64,000 nucleotides of DNA from CAVTWY01 sp963738575 (GCA_963738575.1 CAVTWY010000004.1:620001-684000); one strand, 5' to 3'. Counted from the stretch's first letter, positions 7,848 to 16,881 are shown. Numbers and translations are program-made. The notes: generated by a model not told the origin, from the sequence alone.

Positions 7848-9265
7848 GCCACACTAAACCCCACTCGCGTGATGCCACCCTCGGAGCTGGCCAGGGGCTC
7901 GCCGCCGTGCATGCGCGCGATGGCGGCGATGATGGCCAGGCCCAGGCCGTAGTGCTGCACGCCGTCGTCGCAGCAGCGGGACGTGTCGGCCCTGAAAAAG
8001 CGATCAAACAAGCGTGGCATGTCGGCGGCGTCGATGCCGGGGCCTGTGTTTTGCACCTCGATTCGCACGTGCTGCGCGCCGCTGGGTTGCGTCAACACGA
8101 TGCGCACCACCGAGCCCGCATCGGCAAACCGCGTGGCGTTGCCGAGCAGGTTGGACACCGCGCGCTTGAAGAGCGGCTCGTCAACGCCAACTTGCGCGTC
8201 ACCCACGACCTGCACCTTGAGTCGTTTGTCTTCGATCGCCCCTTCATGAAACTCCACCACTTGGTGCGTTAATAAAGCCAAGCTCACAGGCGCCTCGCGG
8301 CGTGCCTTGGCCCCGCGGTCGGCTTGCGACAAGAACAGCATGTCGTTGACCAAGGCCGAGAGGCGCTGCAGCTCTTCCAGGTTGGCACTGAGCGTTTCGC
8401 GCAGCGCCTCGGGCGCGCGCTCGCGCGACAGCGCCAGCTCGGTTTGGCCCATCAAGGTGGTAAGAGGTGTGCGCAATTCGTGCGCCACGTCGGCATTGAA
8501 GCCCTCCAATTGGGCATAGGCACGGTCAAGCCGGCCCATCAGCGCATTAAACTGCTGGATCCACGGCAACAACTCATCGGCTGGGTCGTCAAGCGTGAGG
8601 CGCTGCCCCATGCGGTCGGGCGCCATGGCGCGGGTTTGCTTGGCCAATGATTGCAGGGGCTGCAAGCCCACCCGCACCCGCCAACGCGTGGCCAGAGCCA
8701 CCAACGTGCCCGAGATCAAGACCACAAACATAAGAATCTTGGTCCAGCGCCCGCCCATCGCGTCTTCGCGAGAAAAGTCGGCGGTGTATTGGGCGTTGAG
8801 TGCACCGCCCGCAATGGTGGGCGTTTGCACCGTGAAGGTGTGGCTGTGGTGTTGGTCACCCTGCATCGGGCGGGTGCCACCTGGGGGATCGGCGTAAAAA
8901 GGGCGGCCGTCGGCGTACTTGAGCTCGAGCCGTGAGTTGGCACGCATGGCAGCATCGGCCGTGACGCGCGCCCGCACGGCGGCCTCGCCACCTGTTTTGG
9001 CTTCCAGTTCGATGATGTCGGCAATCACCATGCTGCGAAATGCCAAGTCTTCGGTGTTGCGGTCTTTGATTTGCGAGCTAAACGCCCACCAAAGGCAATA
9101 AAACATCACCGCCAATATCAGCATCGTCAGCAGCGCCAATTGTTTGGACAAACGGCCGCTGATGGAGTGGCTGCACACCACGGGGGCGGTGGCAGCCGCA
9201 GGCTTGGAGTCAACCAGGACGGGCTTTGGGGTCAACAGGGGGGCAGGGCTTGTGGTGGTGTTCAT
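7841..9265 (-). CDS. Heavy-metal sensor histidine kinase (CusS/CopS type)
   Basis: A 474-residue inner-membrane kinase. It has a cytoplasmic N-terminal tail of about 40 residues, a first membrane helix (about 43-66), a periplasmic sensor loop, a second helix (about 178-195), a HAMP linker, the phospho-acceptor His262 in VAHELRTPLT, and the ATP-binding domain with NLLGNA, NTGPGI and HYGLGLAI. It overlaps the response regulator by four bases. The family senses periplasmic copper or silver and phosphorylates its partner. The last codons and the TAG stop coincide with the Rhs breakpoint, so the C-terminal tail may be recent. The metal specificity is inferred from the operator at 10025. Confidence 0.85.
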   Translation of the reverse strand: MNTTTSPAPLLTPKPVLVDSKPAAATAPVVCSHSISGRLSKQLALLTMLILAVMFYCLWWAFSSQIKDRNTEDLAFRSMVIADIIELEAKTGGEAAVRARVTADAAMRANSRLELKYADGRPFYADPPGGTRPMQGDQHHSHTFTVQTPTIAGGALNAQYTADFSREDAMGGRWTKILMFVVLISGTLVALATRWRVRVGLQPLQSLAKQTRAMAPDRMGQRLTLDDPADELLPWIQQFNALMGRLDRAYAQLEGFNADVAHELRTPLTTLMGQTELALSRERAPEALRETLSANLEELQRLSALVNDMLFLSQADRGAKARREAPVSLALLTHQVVEFHEGAIEDKRLKVQVVGDAQVGVDEPLFKRAVSNLLGNATRFADAGSVVRIVLTQPSGAQHVRIEVQNTGPGIDAADMPRLFDRFFRADTSRCCDDGVQHYGLGLAIIAAIARMHGGEPLASSEGGITRVGFSVAS

Positions 9266-9939
9266 GATCGGTCCTCCAGCACGTACCCCATGCCGCGTAC
9301 GTTGTGCAGCAGCTTGTTATTGAAGGGGTCGTCCATCTTGGCGCGAAGGCGCCGAATGGCCACTTCAACCACGTTGGTGTCAGAGTCAAAGTTCATGTCC
9401 CAAACTTGCTCGGCAAGCGTGGTTCGAGAGAGTATTTGGCCACGACGGCGCAGCAGCAGCGTCAGCAGGGTGAACTCTTTGGCGGTTAGGTCAACGCGCT
9501 GTTCGTTGCGATGGGCTTTGCGGCTTTCCAGGTCCACCTCCAAGTCGGCCAGGCGCAGCACCGTGCTTTGTTGCACAGCAGGTTGCCCACGCCGCAGCAG
9601 CGCGCCCACGCGCGCCAACAGCTCAGAAAACGCGAACGGTTTAACCAGATAGTCGTCGGCACCATCTTGCAAGCCACGAACTTTGTCTTCCACCTTGTCG
9701 CGTGCGGTGAGCATCAACACCGGCGTGTTGCCCCGCGCGCGGATGGCTTTGAGAACCCCAAAGCCATCCACGCCAGGCAGCATGATGTCTAGCAGGACCA
9801 ACTGGTAGTCGCCTTCGGTGGCCAGATGCCGACCGTCAATGCCATTGCGGGCCACGTCGACCACGTAGCCGCTCTCCGACAACCCTTTGTGCAGGTAGTC
9901 GGCCAGCTTGATGTCGTCTTCAACCACCAGCAGTCGCAT
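9262..9939 (-). CDS. OmpR-family response regulator, CusR/CopR type
   Basis: The 225-residue product has a receiver domain (acidic pocket VEDD, phospho-acceptor Asp in LVLLDIMLPG near residue 51, conserved Lys in DDYLVKPFAF) and a winged-helix C-terminus (LTAKEFTLLTLLLRRRGQILSR, VRGMGYVL). CusR/CopR proteins activate copper and silver resistance genes from a palindromic box. Such a box lies 86 bases upstream of this start in the divergent promoter region, so autoregulation is likely. The gene is translationally coupled to the kinase. Confidence 0.88.
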   Translation of the reverse strand: MRLLVVEDDIKLADYLHKGLSESGYVVDVARNGIDGRHLATEGDYQLVLLDIMLPGVDGFGVLKAIRARGNTPVLMLTARDKVEDKVRGLQDGADDYLVKPFAFSELLARVGALLRRGQPAVQQSTVLRLADLEVDLESRKAHRNEQRVDLTAKEFTLLTLLLRRRGQILSRTTLAEQVWDMNFDSDTNVVEVAIRRLRAKMDDPFNNKLLHNVRGMGYVLEDRS

Positions 9940-10024
9940 GGGAGGGGTCCAAAAGGGGGCCTGCTAGGGACGCAGGCATATCTATCGAGGGTATGAATGT
10001 TCCCACGTTCACCCGCGGCCGTGG

Positions 10025-10040
10025 ATGACAAATTTGTCAT
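10025..10040. promoter_or_regulatory. CusR/CopR-type operator (perfect 16-bp palindrome)
   Basis: ATGACAAATTTGTCAT is a perfect palindrome matching the known CusR box core. It lies between the divergent response regulator gene and the small exported protein gene, so it could control both. The same palindrome recurs at 30122. Confidence 0.8.
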
Positions 10041-10159
10041 CCAAGCGTCGGTTGGATGTGATTTTGGGTTTTTAAAGTTCTCTCCATGCCATCAACAACA
10101 AGGCATGTCTTCTAACCCCCCGCAGTGCTTGCACTGCACAACCACCCGGAGAAACCACC

Positions 10160-10481
10160 ATGAACACCAAGAACCTCATCGTTACCGTTGCCACCGTGCT
10201 TGTTACGTCTTTTGGCGCCAGCGCCGCCATGGCGCAAGAAGCCACGATCGAAACCCCCGTTGTGCAAAAGCACCAGCGGCGCCACGCGTCAAGCGGTGCA
10301 CGCTGAGGCTGTGCAAGCGGTTGCGCAAGGCCGCATCTTGTTTGGCGAAGTGTCACGCGTGTTGCCAGCGCTCAAGGCCGACGCAGCGCCCGTGACCCGT
10401 GCCCAAGTGGCCAGCGAAGCGCGTGAAGCGGTTCGTTTGGGCTTGGCGCAGTACGGCGAAGCTTCGATTCGCGTGCTGTAA
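10160..10481 (+). pseudogene. Small exported protein gene, copy 1, frameshifted
   Basis: The ATG follows CCCGGAGAAACCACC. A clear signal peptide (MNTKNLI... ending GASAAMAQ) is followed by about 11 residues, after which the frame is lost. Copy 2 at 30259 has GTGCAAAGCACC where this copy has GTGCAAAAGCACC. Beyond that extra A the C-terminal codons are conserved to the TAA at 10481. The intact form would be a periplasmic protein of about 106 residues, resembling small DUF4148-like proteins; that label is tentative. It is divergent from the metal-sensing two-component genes. Confidence 0.75.
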
Positions 10482-10537
10482 GTACCGCTGCACCGTTGGC
10501 GCTCAAAGCGTCTTCGGTTCAGGCCATCACTTCTGAA

Positions 10538-10569
10538 CCCAGGGCGCCGCAAGGCGCCTTGGGTTTTTT
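10538..10569 (+). terminator. Rho-independent terminator
   Basis: A GC-rich hairpin (CCCAGGGCGCC, loop GCAA, GGCGCCTTGGG, one mismatch) is followed by six T. It ends the small exported protein unit. Confidence 0.8.
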
Positions 10570-10599
10570 GCGTCAGCGCGCGTTTGGGCGCTTGTTGGT

Positions 10600-11106
10600 T
10601 CAACGCAAGTGAGGCCGATCCGGTAACTCGTTGGGGTTGCTGGCGCCTTCACCCAACGAAAAGTGCAGCGTCAGCAGCTCGTCAACGGCGTCAATTGCCT
10701 TGATCAGGCCCGCCTCGTACTTGCCTTGAACAAAGGCATCGCGCATGCCAGCGATGATGTGCTTCCACTCGGCGTCGGTGACAACGCGGTTCAGGCCGCG
10801 GTCGGCAACGATTTCGATCGTGCGCTCGGCCAGCAGCAAATAGATAAGTACGCCGTTGTTGGCGGCGGTGTCCCACACGCGCAACTTGCCAAACATGGTG
10901 ACGGCGCGGTCGCGGGCCGTCAGGTCTTGCCACAGGTACGACAGCGGCAGACTTGATTCGACACAAACGCGAATCTCGCCACTGTGTCGCCGCTCGCTGG
11001 TCATCACGCGCGCCGTGAGTCGCTCGACTGTGGCGGCGTCCAGCGCGCGCGCGGTGTCGGTTTCGTCGTACAGACGATGCTTGAGGATGCGGGAGAGCTT
11101 GCCCAT
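10600..11106 (-). CDS. TPM-domain protein (second of pair)
   Basis: I start at MGKLSRILKH because the longer frame upstream only shadows the Gly-rich tail of the preceding gene. The 168-residue product has the TPM fold pattern (ERLTARVMTSERRHSGEIRVCVE, then TAANNGVLIYLLLAERTIEIVADRGL). It has no signal peptide or membrane helix, so it is probably cytoplasmic or peripheral. Pairs of TPM proteins downstream of lemA are common in Betaproteobacteria, but their role is poorly defined and may be envelope maintenance. It lies five bases after the first TPM gene. Confidence 0.75.
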   Translation of the reverse strand: MGKLSRILKHRLYDETDTARALDAATVERLTARVMTSERRHSGEIRVCVESSLPLSYLWQDLTARDRAVTMFGKLRVWDTAANNGVLIYLLLAERTIEIVADRGLNRVVTDAEWKHIIAGMRDAFVQGKYEAGLIKAIDAVDELLTLHFSLGEGASNPNELPDRPHLR

Positions 11107-11110
11107 GGTG

Positions 11111-12143
11111 TTACCAGTCACCACCACCGCCGCCGCCGCCAAAGTCGCCGCCGCCGCCCGATGAAAAACCACCGCCGCCCAGGCCACCGCCGCCGCCGCC
11201 AAAACCGCCACCACCCCAGTTGCCACCCCCACCGCCGCCCCAAATGATGGGTGGTCCGCGGCGATTGCCGCGTCGGGCGATGCTGTGCCCGGTGGCACCG
11301 ATGCCCATGAAGCCCACCATCAGCAGCGCCAAGAATCCAACGCCACCGGCCACCAGCAAGCTGCTGGTTAGCATGTAGCCAACGCCACCCGAAGCCAAAC
11401 TGGTGGCCACCGACCCGAGCTTGCGGCCAAAAATACCCGTCAGCACCGAGGCGATGATGGGCACGGCCACAAAGAAGAAGATGGCCATCGGCACCAGCCC
11501 GCCAAACAGGCCACTGATGCCGCCGTCATCTCCGCCGCGGCTGCCTTGCCAGCCGTCTTCTTCCATCTTGGGCATGGGCAGGTTTTCGCCCTTGATGCGC
11601 GCTTGGAGTTGGTCCACCGCAGTGTTCAGGCCGCCGGCGTAGTTGTTGGCCCGAAACGCAGGGCGAAACACCTCGCTCACGATGCGGGCTGCAAAGATGT
11701 CGGGCACCGCGCCTTCGAGCGACTTGGCCGGCGCAATCCAAGCACGGCGGTCGCCTTTGGCAATCACCACCAAGATGCCGTCGCCCACGTCGCGGCGCCC
11801 AATCTTCCAGGTGGATGCCACGCGCTGGGCGTACGCGGCGATGTCTTCGGGCTGCGTGGTGGGCACCAGCAGTAGCACCATTTGTGTGCCGCGCTCGGCC
11901 TCAAACGCGGCAAGCTTTTGCTCGAGCGCACACGCTTTCTTGCGCGGTGAGCGTGCCGGTGCGGTCGATCACCCGCGCACTGAGCGGGGGCACGCCCTGC
12001 ACATCTTGGGCGTGCGCCCAGGGTGCAAGCACCAACAGCATGGCCAACCACAGCAGGCACAACAAGTGCAGTGCGTGCTGAAAGGGGCCGCTGGTGCGCA
12101 GCCGCAGCCCTGGCTGCAGCTGGCGAATGGTGTTCATCGTCAA
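11111..12143 (-). pseudogene. TPM-domain membrane protein (YgcG type), split by a frameshift
   Basis: The first frame (12143-11901) encodes a signal peptide ending APWAHAQ and the start of a TPM domain (VPPLSARVIDRTGTLTAQE). It is lost at an AAA run near 11933. Removing one A joins it to ACALEQKLAAFEAERGTQM and the long frame 11881-11111. That frame carries the rest of TPM (VGDGILVVIAKGDRRAWI), two membrane helices and a Gly-rich tail ending GGGGDW, typical of the family. Restored length is about 343 residues. A single-A insertion in a short run could be real or a read error. LemA-TPM-TPM order is conserved in related bacteria. Confidence 0.8.
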
Positions 12144-12174
12144 GGCCAGGGTTGCCTACGCAGCGCTGCTTTGC

Positions 12175-12807
12175 TTACTTCGGCGCTGCAGTGGCTGGCG
12201 CTGGGGTCTTGTCAAAGTTCACAGCAGGCGGCACCGAGATTTGCGCTTCGTTGGCCACCGCAAAACTGGGCTTGACCTTGTAGCCAAAAACCATGGCCGT
12301 CAGGTTGGTGGGGAAGTTGCGTGTCAGCACGTTGTACTGCTCCACCGCCTTGATGTAGCCGTTGCGGGCCACGGTGATGCGGTTCTCGGTGCCTTCAAGG
12401 TTGACACGAAGGTCTTGGAAGGCCTGGTTGGCTTTGAGGTTGGGGTACTGCTCGGCCACCACCATCAGGCGGCTCAATGCGCCCGTCAATTCGCCTTGCG
12501 CTGCTTGAAACTTGGCAAAGGCGTTGGGGTCGTTCACCAACTCGGGCGTGGCTTGAATCGACGTGGCTTTGGAGCGCGCCTCGATTACTTTGGTAAGGGT
12601 TTCTTGCTCAAAGTTTGCTTCACCTTTGACGCTGGCGACGATGTTGGGGATCAAGTCGGCGCGGCGTTGGTATTGGTTCAACACCTCGGACCATTTGGCC
12701 TTGACCTGCTCGTCCAGCCCTTGAAAGTCGTTGTAGCCGCAGCCACTGAGTGACACGACGGCCAGCGCGGCAACCACGCCGGTCATGAAACGTTTGATTG
12801 ACAGCAT
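12175..12807 (-). CDS. lemA: LemA family lipoprotein
   Basis: A 210-residue protein with an N-terminal lipobox (VSLSGCGYND) and the LemA helical core (VKAKWSEVLNQYQRRADLIPNIVASVKG, LTKVIEARSKA, NLKANQAFQDLRVNLEGTENRI, YNVLTRNFPTNL). LemA proteins are membrane-anchored four-helix bundles of uncertain function that usually accompany TPM proteins, as here. Length is normal. It is the first gene of a three-gene minus-strand run. Confidence 0.92.
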   Translation of the reverse strand: MLSIKRFMTGVVAALAVVSLSGCGYNDFQGLDEQVKAKWSEVLNQYQRRADLIPNIVASVKGEANFEQETLTKVIEARSKATSIQATPELVNDPNAFAKFQAAQGELTGALSRLMVVAEQYPNLKANQAFQDLRVNLEGTENRITVARNGYIKAVEQYNVLTRNFPTNLTAMVFGYKVKPSFAVANEAQISVPPAVNFDKTPAPATAAPK

Positions 12808-12841
12808 GCGTCGCTCTCCAAGTGAAATCAGATGGCGAATG

Positions 12842-13417
12842 CTACACCGGACATGTCGAGGCAGGCGGTAGGTTGGTTCGGCGCAGAAACCAGGGGCCGG
12901 CTACCAAGTCGTCCAGCGTGGTGAAGAGCGAGGCCCGCACGTCAAAACTCGATTCACTCAGCGCCAGGTTGACGCGCAAGATGCCCGGCACGGGCAGCGT
13001 TTGCGTGGCGTCGGTGTAGGTGCCGTAAAACGCGACCGAGCCATCGCTTAACAGGCGCCATGAGCCTTCAAAGCGCAGGCCGCTGCAGCTGACGCGCAAG
13101 ACGATGCTGTTGTCGGTAATCTGCACGCGCACGTCGGCCGATTGCGCCGTGGGGGCTGCATCGGTCCACGTGGTTTCTACGGCCGATTGGCCGCCCGTGG
13201 TCGGCGCGGTGTTGGCGGGGCAATTGAGGGCGGGGTTGAGCGACGAACTGCAGAGGTTGGCCACGTCAAGAGATGCCACCGACGTGATGGGCCCGCCAGT
13301 GCCCACCACCCCAGGGCCGCAGGCCAGCAGCAGGGCGCTGACCAACAAGGGCATTGCAGCGTGCAGGCAGCGTGCCGTCAGCGGGGCTTGCGGGCTTGTA
13401 AGTGAATGGGGCTTCAT
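12842..13417 (-). CDS. Putative lipoprotein of unknown function
   Basis: I start at MKPHSL, which gives 191 residues beginning with a signal sequence and lipobox (LVSALLLACGPG). The longer frame upstream overlaps the preceding gene. The mature part has a beta-rich look (VRVQITDNSIVLRVSCSGLRFEG, DGSVAFYGTYTDATQ) with Cys residues that may pair. No family was recognised. It is two bases from the end of the DUF6502-like gene, so the two may be co-transcribed. Confidence 0.6.
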   Translation of the reverse strand: MKPHSLTSPQAPLTARCLHAAMPLLVSALLLACGPGVVGTGGPITSVASLDVANLCSSSLNPALNCPANTAPTTGGQSAVETTWTDAAPTAQSADVRVQITDNSIVLRVSCSGLRFEGSWRLLSDGSVAFYGTYTDATQTLPVPGILRVNLALSESSFDVRASLFTTLDDLVAGPWFLRRTNLPPASTCPV

Positions 13418-13418
13418 G

Positions 13419-14276
13419 TCAGGCCTCGGGTAGGGGGTGAGTCGAGCGTACTTTGCGCGGGGCTGAAGCGTCGTTCGCTTGGTCGTGAAAGTAGACGCCG
13501 AACCGTGCACGATGGTTTCGCAGAGGCTGCGGCGTGTGCATGGCATCGTGGTCGAAGCGCGCTTGGGCAGCGGCCATCACGGTGGCAAAGGCGTCCTGCC
13601 AGGCTTGGCGCGCCACGGCGTGCAGGTGCGCTGCCGATTCCGCACTGATTTCGTCCACGTAAACGGCTTGCTCCAAGTGCTTGGCGTCGCCGTCCAAGTT
13701 GGCGGCGGCAGCGGCGGCGTGGTCGTGCACGTTTAGCGCCATGGCCTCGCACATGGCGTCAAAGCCTTGGTGGGGCACCAGCCCGTGTTGTTGCAAGGCA
13801 AGCCCGGCAGCGCTTTCGCGCACCACGCCCAGGCGCAGCATTTCGTCCAGCATGGCGCGTGGGCGGATGTCTTGGCTCACGCTGCGCACCAAGGCATCGA
13901 ATGAGTGGGTGGCACCGCTGCGTGGCAACACATTGGGTTGGCCTGCCGTCGTCCATGCGGCGGCCGTGAGCCACTGGGCCACCACTTGCCCGACCAAGCT
14001 CAGCGGAGCGCTTGGGGGCTTACTCGGCGGTATCGGCGCGTTCGTGCTTTGCATCTCTCGTACATCTTTGCGATGCACGCCGCTAAGCAAGGTCAGGGCG
14101 CTGTCGGTGCGCTTCATGCCTTGAAGCTCAATCTCCAACGTGGCGGCGTCCACAAAACTGCGCTTGAGCGCGGCTGCCAATGCAGGGTATGTAACACCGT
14201 GGCGCACCAGCAGGCGCACCAATGGCGCCATGCAGCGCAGTGCGGTGGAAAGCACGATGTCTTGATGCTTGGGCAT
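13419..14276 (-). CDS. DUF6502-like protein, possible winged-helix regulator
   Basis: From MPKHQDI the product is 285 residues. The N-terminal part (APLVRLLVRHGVTYPALAAALKRSFVDAA, then LLSGVHRKDVREM) matches the DUF6502 pattern, a family with an HTH-like N-terminus. The rest is helical and Ala/His-rich. No DNA target can be read from the sequence. It is divergent from the beta-propeller gene at 14389, with about 110 bases between them. The family assignment is from memory of the motif. Confidence 0.65.
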   Translation of the reverse strand: MPKHQDIVLSTALRCMAPLVRLLVRHGVTYPALAAALKRSFVDAATLEIELQGMKRTDSALTLLSGVHRKDVREMQSTNAPIPPSKPPSAPLSLVGQVVAQWLTAAAWTTAGQPNVLPRSGATHSFDALVRSVSQDIRPRAMLDEMLRLGVVRESAAGLALQQHGLVPHQGFDAMCEAMALNVHDHAAAAAANLDGDAKHLEQAVYVDEISAESAAHLHAVARQAWQDAFATVMAAAQARFDHDAMHTPQPLRNHRARFGVYFHDQANDASAPRKVRSTHPLPEA

Positions 14277-14388
14277 GCGGGTGGTTGACAGCAACCTTAA
14301 GATGTGGGATATTTTCCCACGTTTTAGCCGTTGTGGCAAGTGCAGGGTTCAAATAACAGTGCCCGTGCCGTCTCACCAGGAGATCATC

Positions 14389-16407
14389 ATGCGCGTCCAT
14401 CAACCCTTCCGTGTCGTCCAGTGGCCGTTGGTTACTGGCTTGGTTTTGCTGCTGGGGGGCTGCGGCGGCGGTGGTGGCGGAAGCACCGATGGGCCCCCGT
14501 TGCAGGGCAGTGGCAAGGGCGAGTTGCAAGCTGTATCGCAACCGGGTGAACTGGTGGACAAGGTCAAGGCCTTGTTGGTCGAGCGGCAAACGCTGAATTT
14601 CACAGCCGTGCCTTTGGCGGCGGAAATCACTGGCGTGCCAGCCAACCCTGCACCAGCGTTTTCAAGCACCACGCGCCAAGAAGACGCGGTGGATGAAGAC
14701 GACCTGATCAAAACCGACGGCCAGTTTATTTACAGCTACAAAACGGTGGGGGTGTCAGGTGGCATGGGTTTGCCCACCACGCAGGGTGCGGGGCAGATCC
14801 AATTGCAGGTAGACCGACGCGCGGCCGACGGCAGCTTGGCCGCAGCACAAACGCTGTCTCTGGCCAAGGTGAGCGACATCGAAGCCGTGCAAGGCATGCT
14901 GCTCTCGGTGGCTGCCAAACGCTTGGCATCGATGCGACGCAGCTATACCGTTGACGCAGGCTCATCATGCCCAGTGGGAGCCGTGTGCACCACCATCGCT
15001 GGGGCTGCGACGCAGGCCACAACACTCGACTTGATGGACGTCGGCAGTGACGGCACCTTGCAGCCGCCCACCCAGGTGCAAATTCAGGGCGAGCTGGTGG
15101 CCAGCCGCATGGTGGGCACCACCCTGGTGATGGTCACCACCCACCGCCCCTTGCTGGCGGCCGAGCGGCTTGAGACGCAGGCGCAACGTGACGCGGCGTT
15201 GGCCACTCTGACGGCGGCGGACTTTTTACCTAACCTGCGTGTGAACGGTGGGGCTGCCTCGCTGCTCGTGCAAGAGACGCAGTGCTTTGTGCAGCCGGGC
15301 AATGGGTCACTGGCGCTGGAGATCACCACCATCACCACCGTCGACTTGACGACTGCCGGTTTTGCCGCCACCAGTCGCTGCTTTTTGGGCGGCGCCGAGG
15401 CCCTCTACATGGCGCCCAGCAACCTTTATGTCGCCACCGCACGCTGGCCCCAAGCCACCCGAGATGCCGACGGCCGCTGGGTGTACCCCACATCGGCCGA
15501 GCTCAGCACCGACATCCACAAGTTCAGCGTCGTGGGCACGGCCATCAACTACCGCGCCACGGGCAGTGCCACCGGCCACCTCGGCTGGCAGCGCGACCGC
15601 ACCGCGTACCGCATGAGTGAGCACAACGGCGACTTGCGTGTGGTGACGTTTACCGGCAGCCGCGGCTGGGGCGTGCTGGCCGATGCCAACAGCAACGTTT
15701 TGCCTTCGCCCGCCACGCTGTCGGTGCTGCGAGAAGACAGCGTCACCCAGCGCTTGCAAACCGTCGCCACCCTGCCCAACAGCCGCCACCCCGCGCCCAT
15801 CGGTTTGCCCGGTGAGCAGGTGTATGCCGTGCGCTTCTTGGGCGGCCGCGCTTACGTGGTTACCTACCGTCAAATTGACCCGCTCTACGTGCTTGACCTA
15901 AGCAACCCCGCCGACCCACTGCAAGCCGGTGAGTTGAAGATCACGGGGTTTTCGGAATCGCTGTTTCCGCTGCCTGGCGGCCTGTTGCTGGGCGTGGGTA
16001 AAGACGCTGACGAGCAGGGCTTCATCAAAGGCGTCAAAGTAGCCTTGTTTGACGTGGGCAATGCCGCGCAGCCTGCCTTGGTTCAAACGCAGACCTTTGG
16101 CATGGTGGGCTCGGCCACCGCGCTGGACTTTTCCACCCACGGCATCAGCCTGTTCACGGTGGGCAACACCACCCGAGTGGGCCTGCCGATGGCGCTGCGA
16201 ACCAGCAGCGACTTTTCGCAGCCCAGCAACCACGCCTTGCAGCGCATGGAAGTGGATGCGCAGGCCAAGAGGATGACGGTGTTAGCCCCCTTGGGTGCCA
16301 GCGCCACCAACGATGGCTATGGGCTGTTGACGACGGATCGCAGTTTGCACATTGGCGAGCACGTTTATTTTTACAGCGGTGGGGGCGTGAACGGTTTTGC
16401 CTGGTGA
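14389..16407 (+). CDS. Beta-propeller domain lipoprotein
   Basis: A strong ribosome site (CACCAGGAGATC) precedes the ATG at 14389. The 672-residue protein has a lipobox (LLLGGCGGGG) followed by a Gly run. A Ser/Thr-rich linker leads to the start of the secreted beta-propeller domain (EDAVDEDDLIKTDGQFIYSY), followed by characteristic repeats (LYVATARWP, HLGWQRDRTAYRMSEHNGDLRVVTF, AVRFLGGRAYVVTYRQIDPLYVLDLSNPADP). The family is extracytoplasmic, often metalloprotease-like or of unknown role. Two Cys pairs (SSCPVGAVC, TQCF...SRCF) suggest disulfides. Probably an outer-membrane or periplasmic lipoprotein. Confidence 0.85.
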   Translation: MRVHQPFRVVQWPLVTGLVLLLGGCGGGGGGSTDGPPLQGSGKGELQAVSQPGELVDKVKALLVERQTLNFTAVPLAAEITGVPANPAPAFSSTTRQEDAVDEDDLIKTDGQFIYSYKTVGVSGGMGLPTTQGAGQIQLQVDRRAADGSLAAAQTLSLAKVSDIEAVQGMLLSVAAKRLASMRRSYTVDAGSSCPVGAVCTTIAGAATQATTLDLMDVGSDGTLQPPTQVQIQGELVASRMVGTTLVMVTTHRPLLAAERLETQAQRDAALATLTAADFLPNLRVNGGAASLLVQETQCFVQPGNGSLALEITTITTVDLTTAGFAATSRCFLGGAEALYMAPSNLYVATARWPQATRDADGRWVYPTSAELSTDIHKFSVVGTAINYRATGSATGHLGWQRDRTAYRMSEHNGDLRVVTFTGSRGWGVLADANSNVLPSPATLSVLREDSVTQRLQTVATLPNSRHPAPIGLPGEQVYAVRFLGGRAYVVTYRQIDPLYVLDLSNPADPLQAGELKITGFSESLFPLPGGLLLGVGKDADEQGFIKGVKVALFDVGNAAQPALVQTQTFGMVGSATALDFSTHGISLFTVGNTTRVGLPMALRTSSDFSQPSNHALQRMEVDAQAKRMTVLAPLGASATNDGYGLLTTDRSLHIGEHVYFYSGGGVNGFAW

Positions 16408-16455
16408 TTGATATTTGCAGGTTGAACTTGCCCGAGCTCGTCCGGGGTCACCCAC

Positions 16456-16881
16456 CTATCGCGCAAGAAGCGACAAAATGCTTTGCGCAATTTGTGTGGC
16501 TCGATGCTGATCCTTGTGCAGGTCGGACAAGATTTCGGGCATGTCAGCCGTCCTGCTCAAGCCGGCCCACGCTGCAACCTGTTCGGCCGAGGCACTGACA
16601 TACGCCATTTTCCAGTCGCCGAAGAAGGCAGACGGTACGTCCGTTTCACGCAGAATCGTCACCGTCTCATGGCGAACGTCTTTCGAAATCTTGTCCATCA
16701 GATTCAACAAGCAGGTCTTGTCGCCCTCAAGAATTTGAAGAAAGACGCCTTCGACGTAGACAAGCACGCCAGTGATACCGTTCAGTCCATTGCTGTTGCG
16801 CGCCGACTCAAGGAGTTCGTCCAGAGCGTCCAATTGCATCGGCGTCGTTGCCTCTGAGGAATAAACGATCTGATAGGTCAT
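16456..16881 (-). CDS. BLUF-domain blue-light photoreceptor
   Basis: The 141-residue product is essentially one BLUF domain. It has a Tyr near residue 7 (IVYSSEA), Asn and Gly positions in ARNSNGLNGITGVLVY, the Gln of GVFLQILEG, and DVRHETVTIL followed by FFGDWKMAY with the conserved Trp/Met. BLUF proteins bind FAD and signal blue light by a hydrogen-bond switch around Tyr/Gln. No output domain is fused, so it must act through a partner, which is not evident in the neighbourhood. The helical C-terminal extension is normal for short BLUF proteins. Confidence 0.88.
   Translation of the reverse strand: MTYQIVYSSEATTPMQLDALDELLESARNSNGLNGITGVLVYVEGVFLQILEGDKTCLLNLMDKISKDVRHETVTILRETDVPSAFFGDWKMAYVSASAEQVAAWAGLSRTADMPEILSDLHKDQHRATQIAQSILSLLAR

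Larger units (their letters stand above)
10024..10569 (+). repeat. Duplicated operator-gene-terminator segment, copy 1
   Basis: This segment is near-identical base for base to 30121-30668, with scattered differences such as GAAACC/GATACC before the ATG and one extra A inside the gene. Homology begins at the CusR-type box and ends just after the terminator, so a complete transcription unit was copied. Confidence 0.85.
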
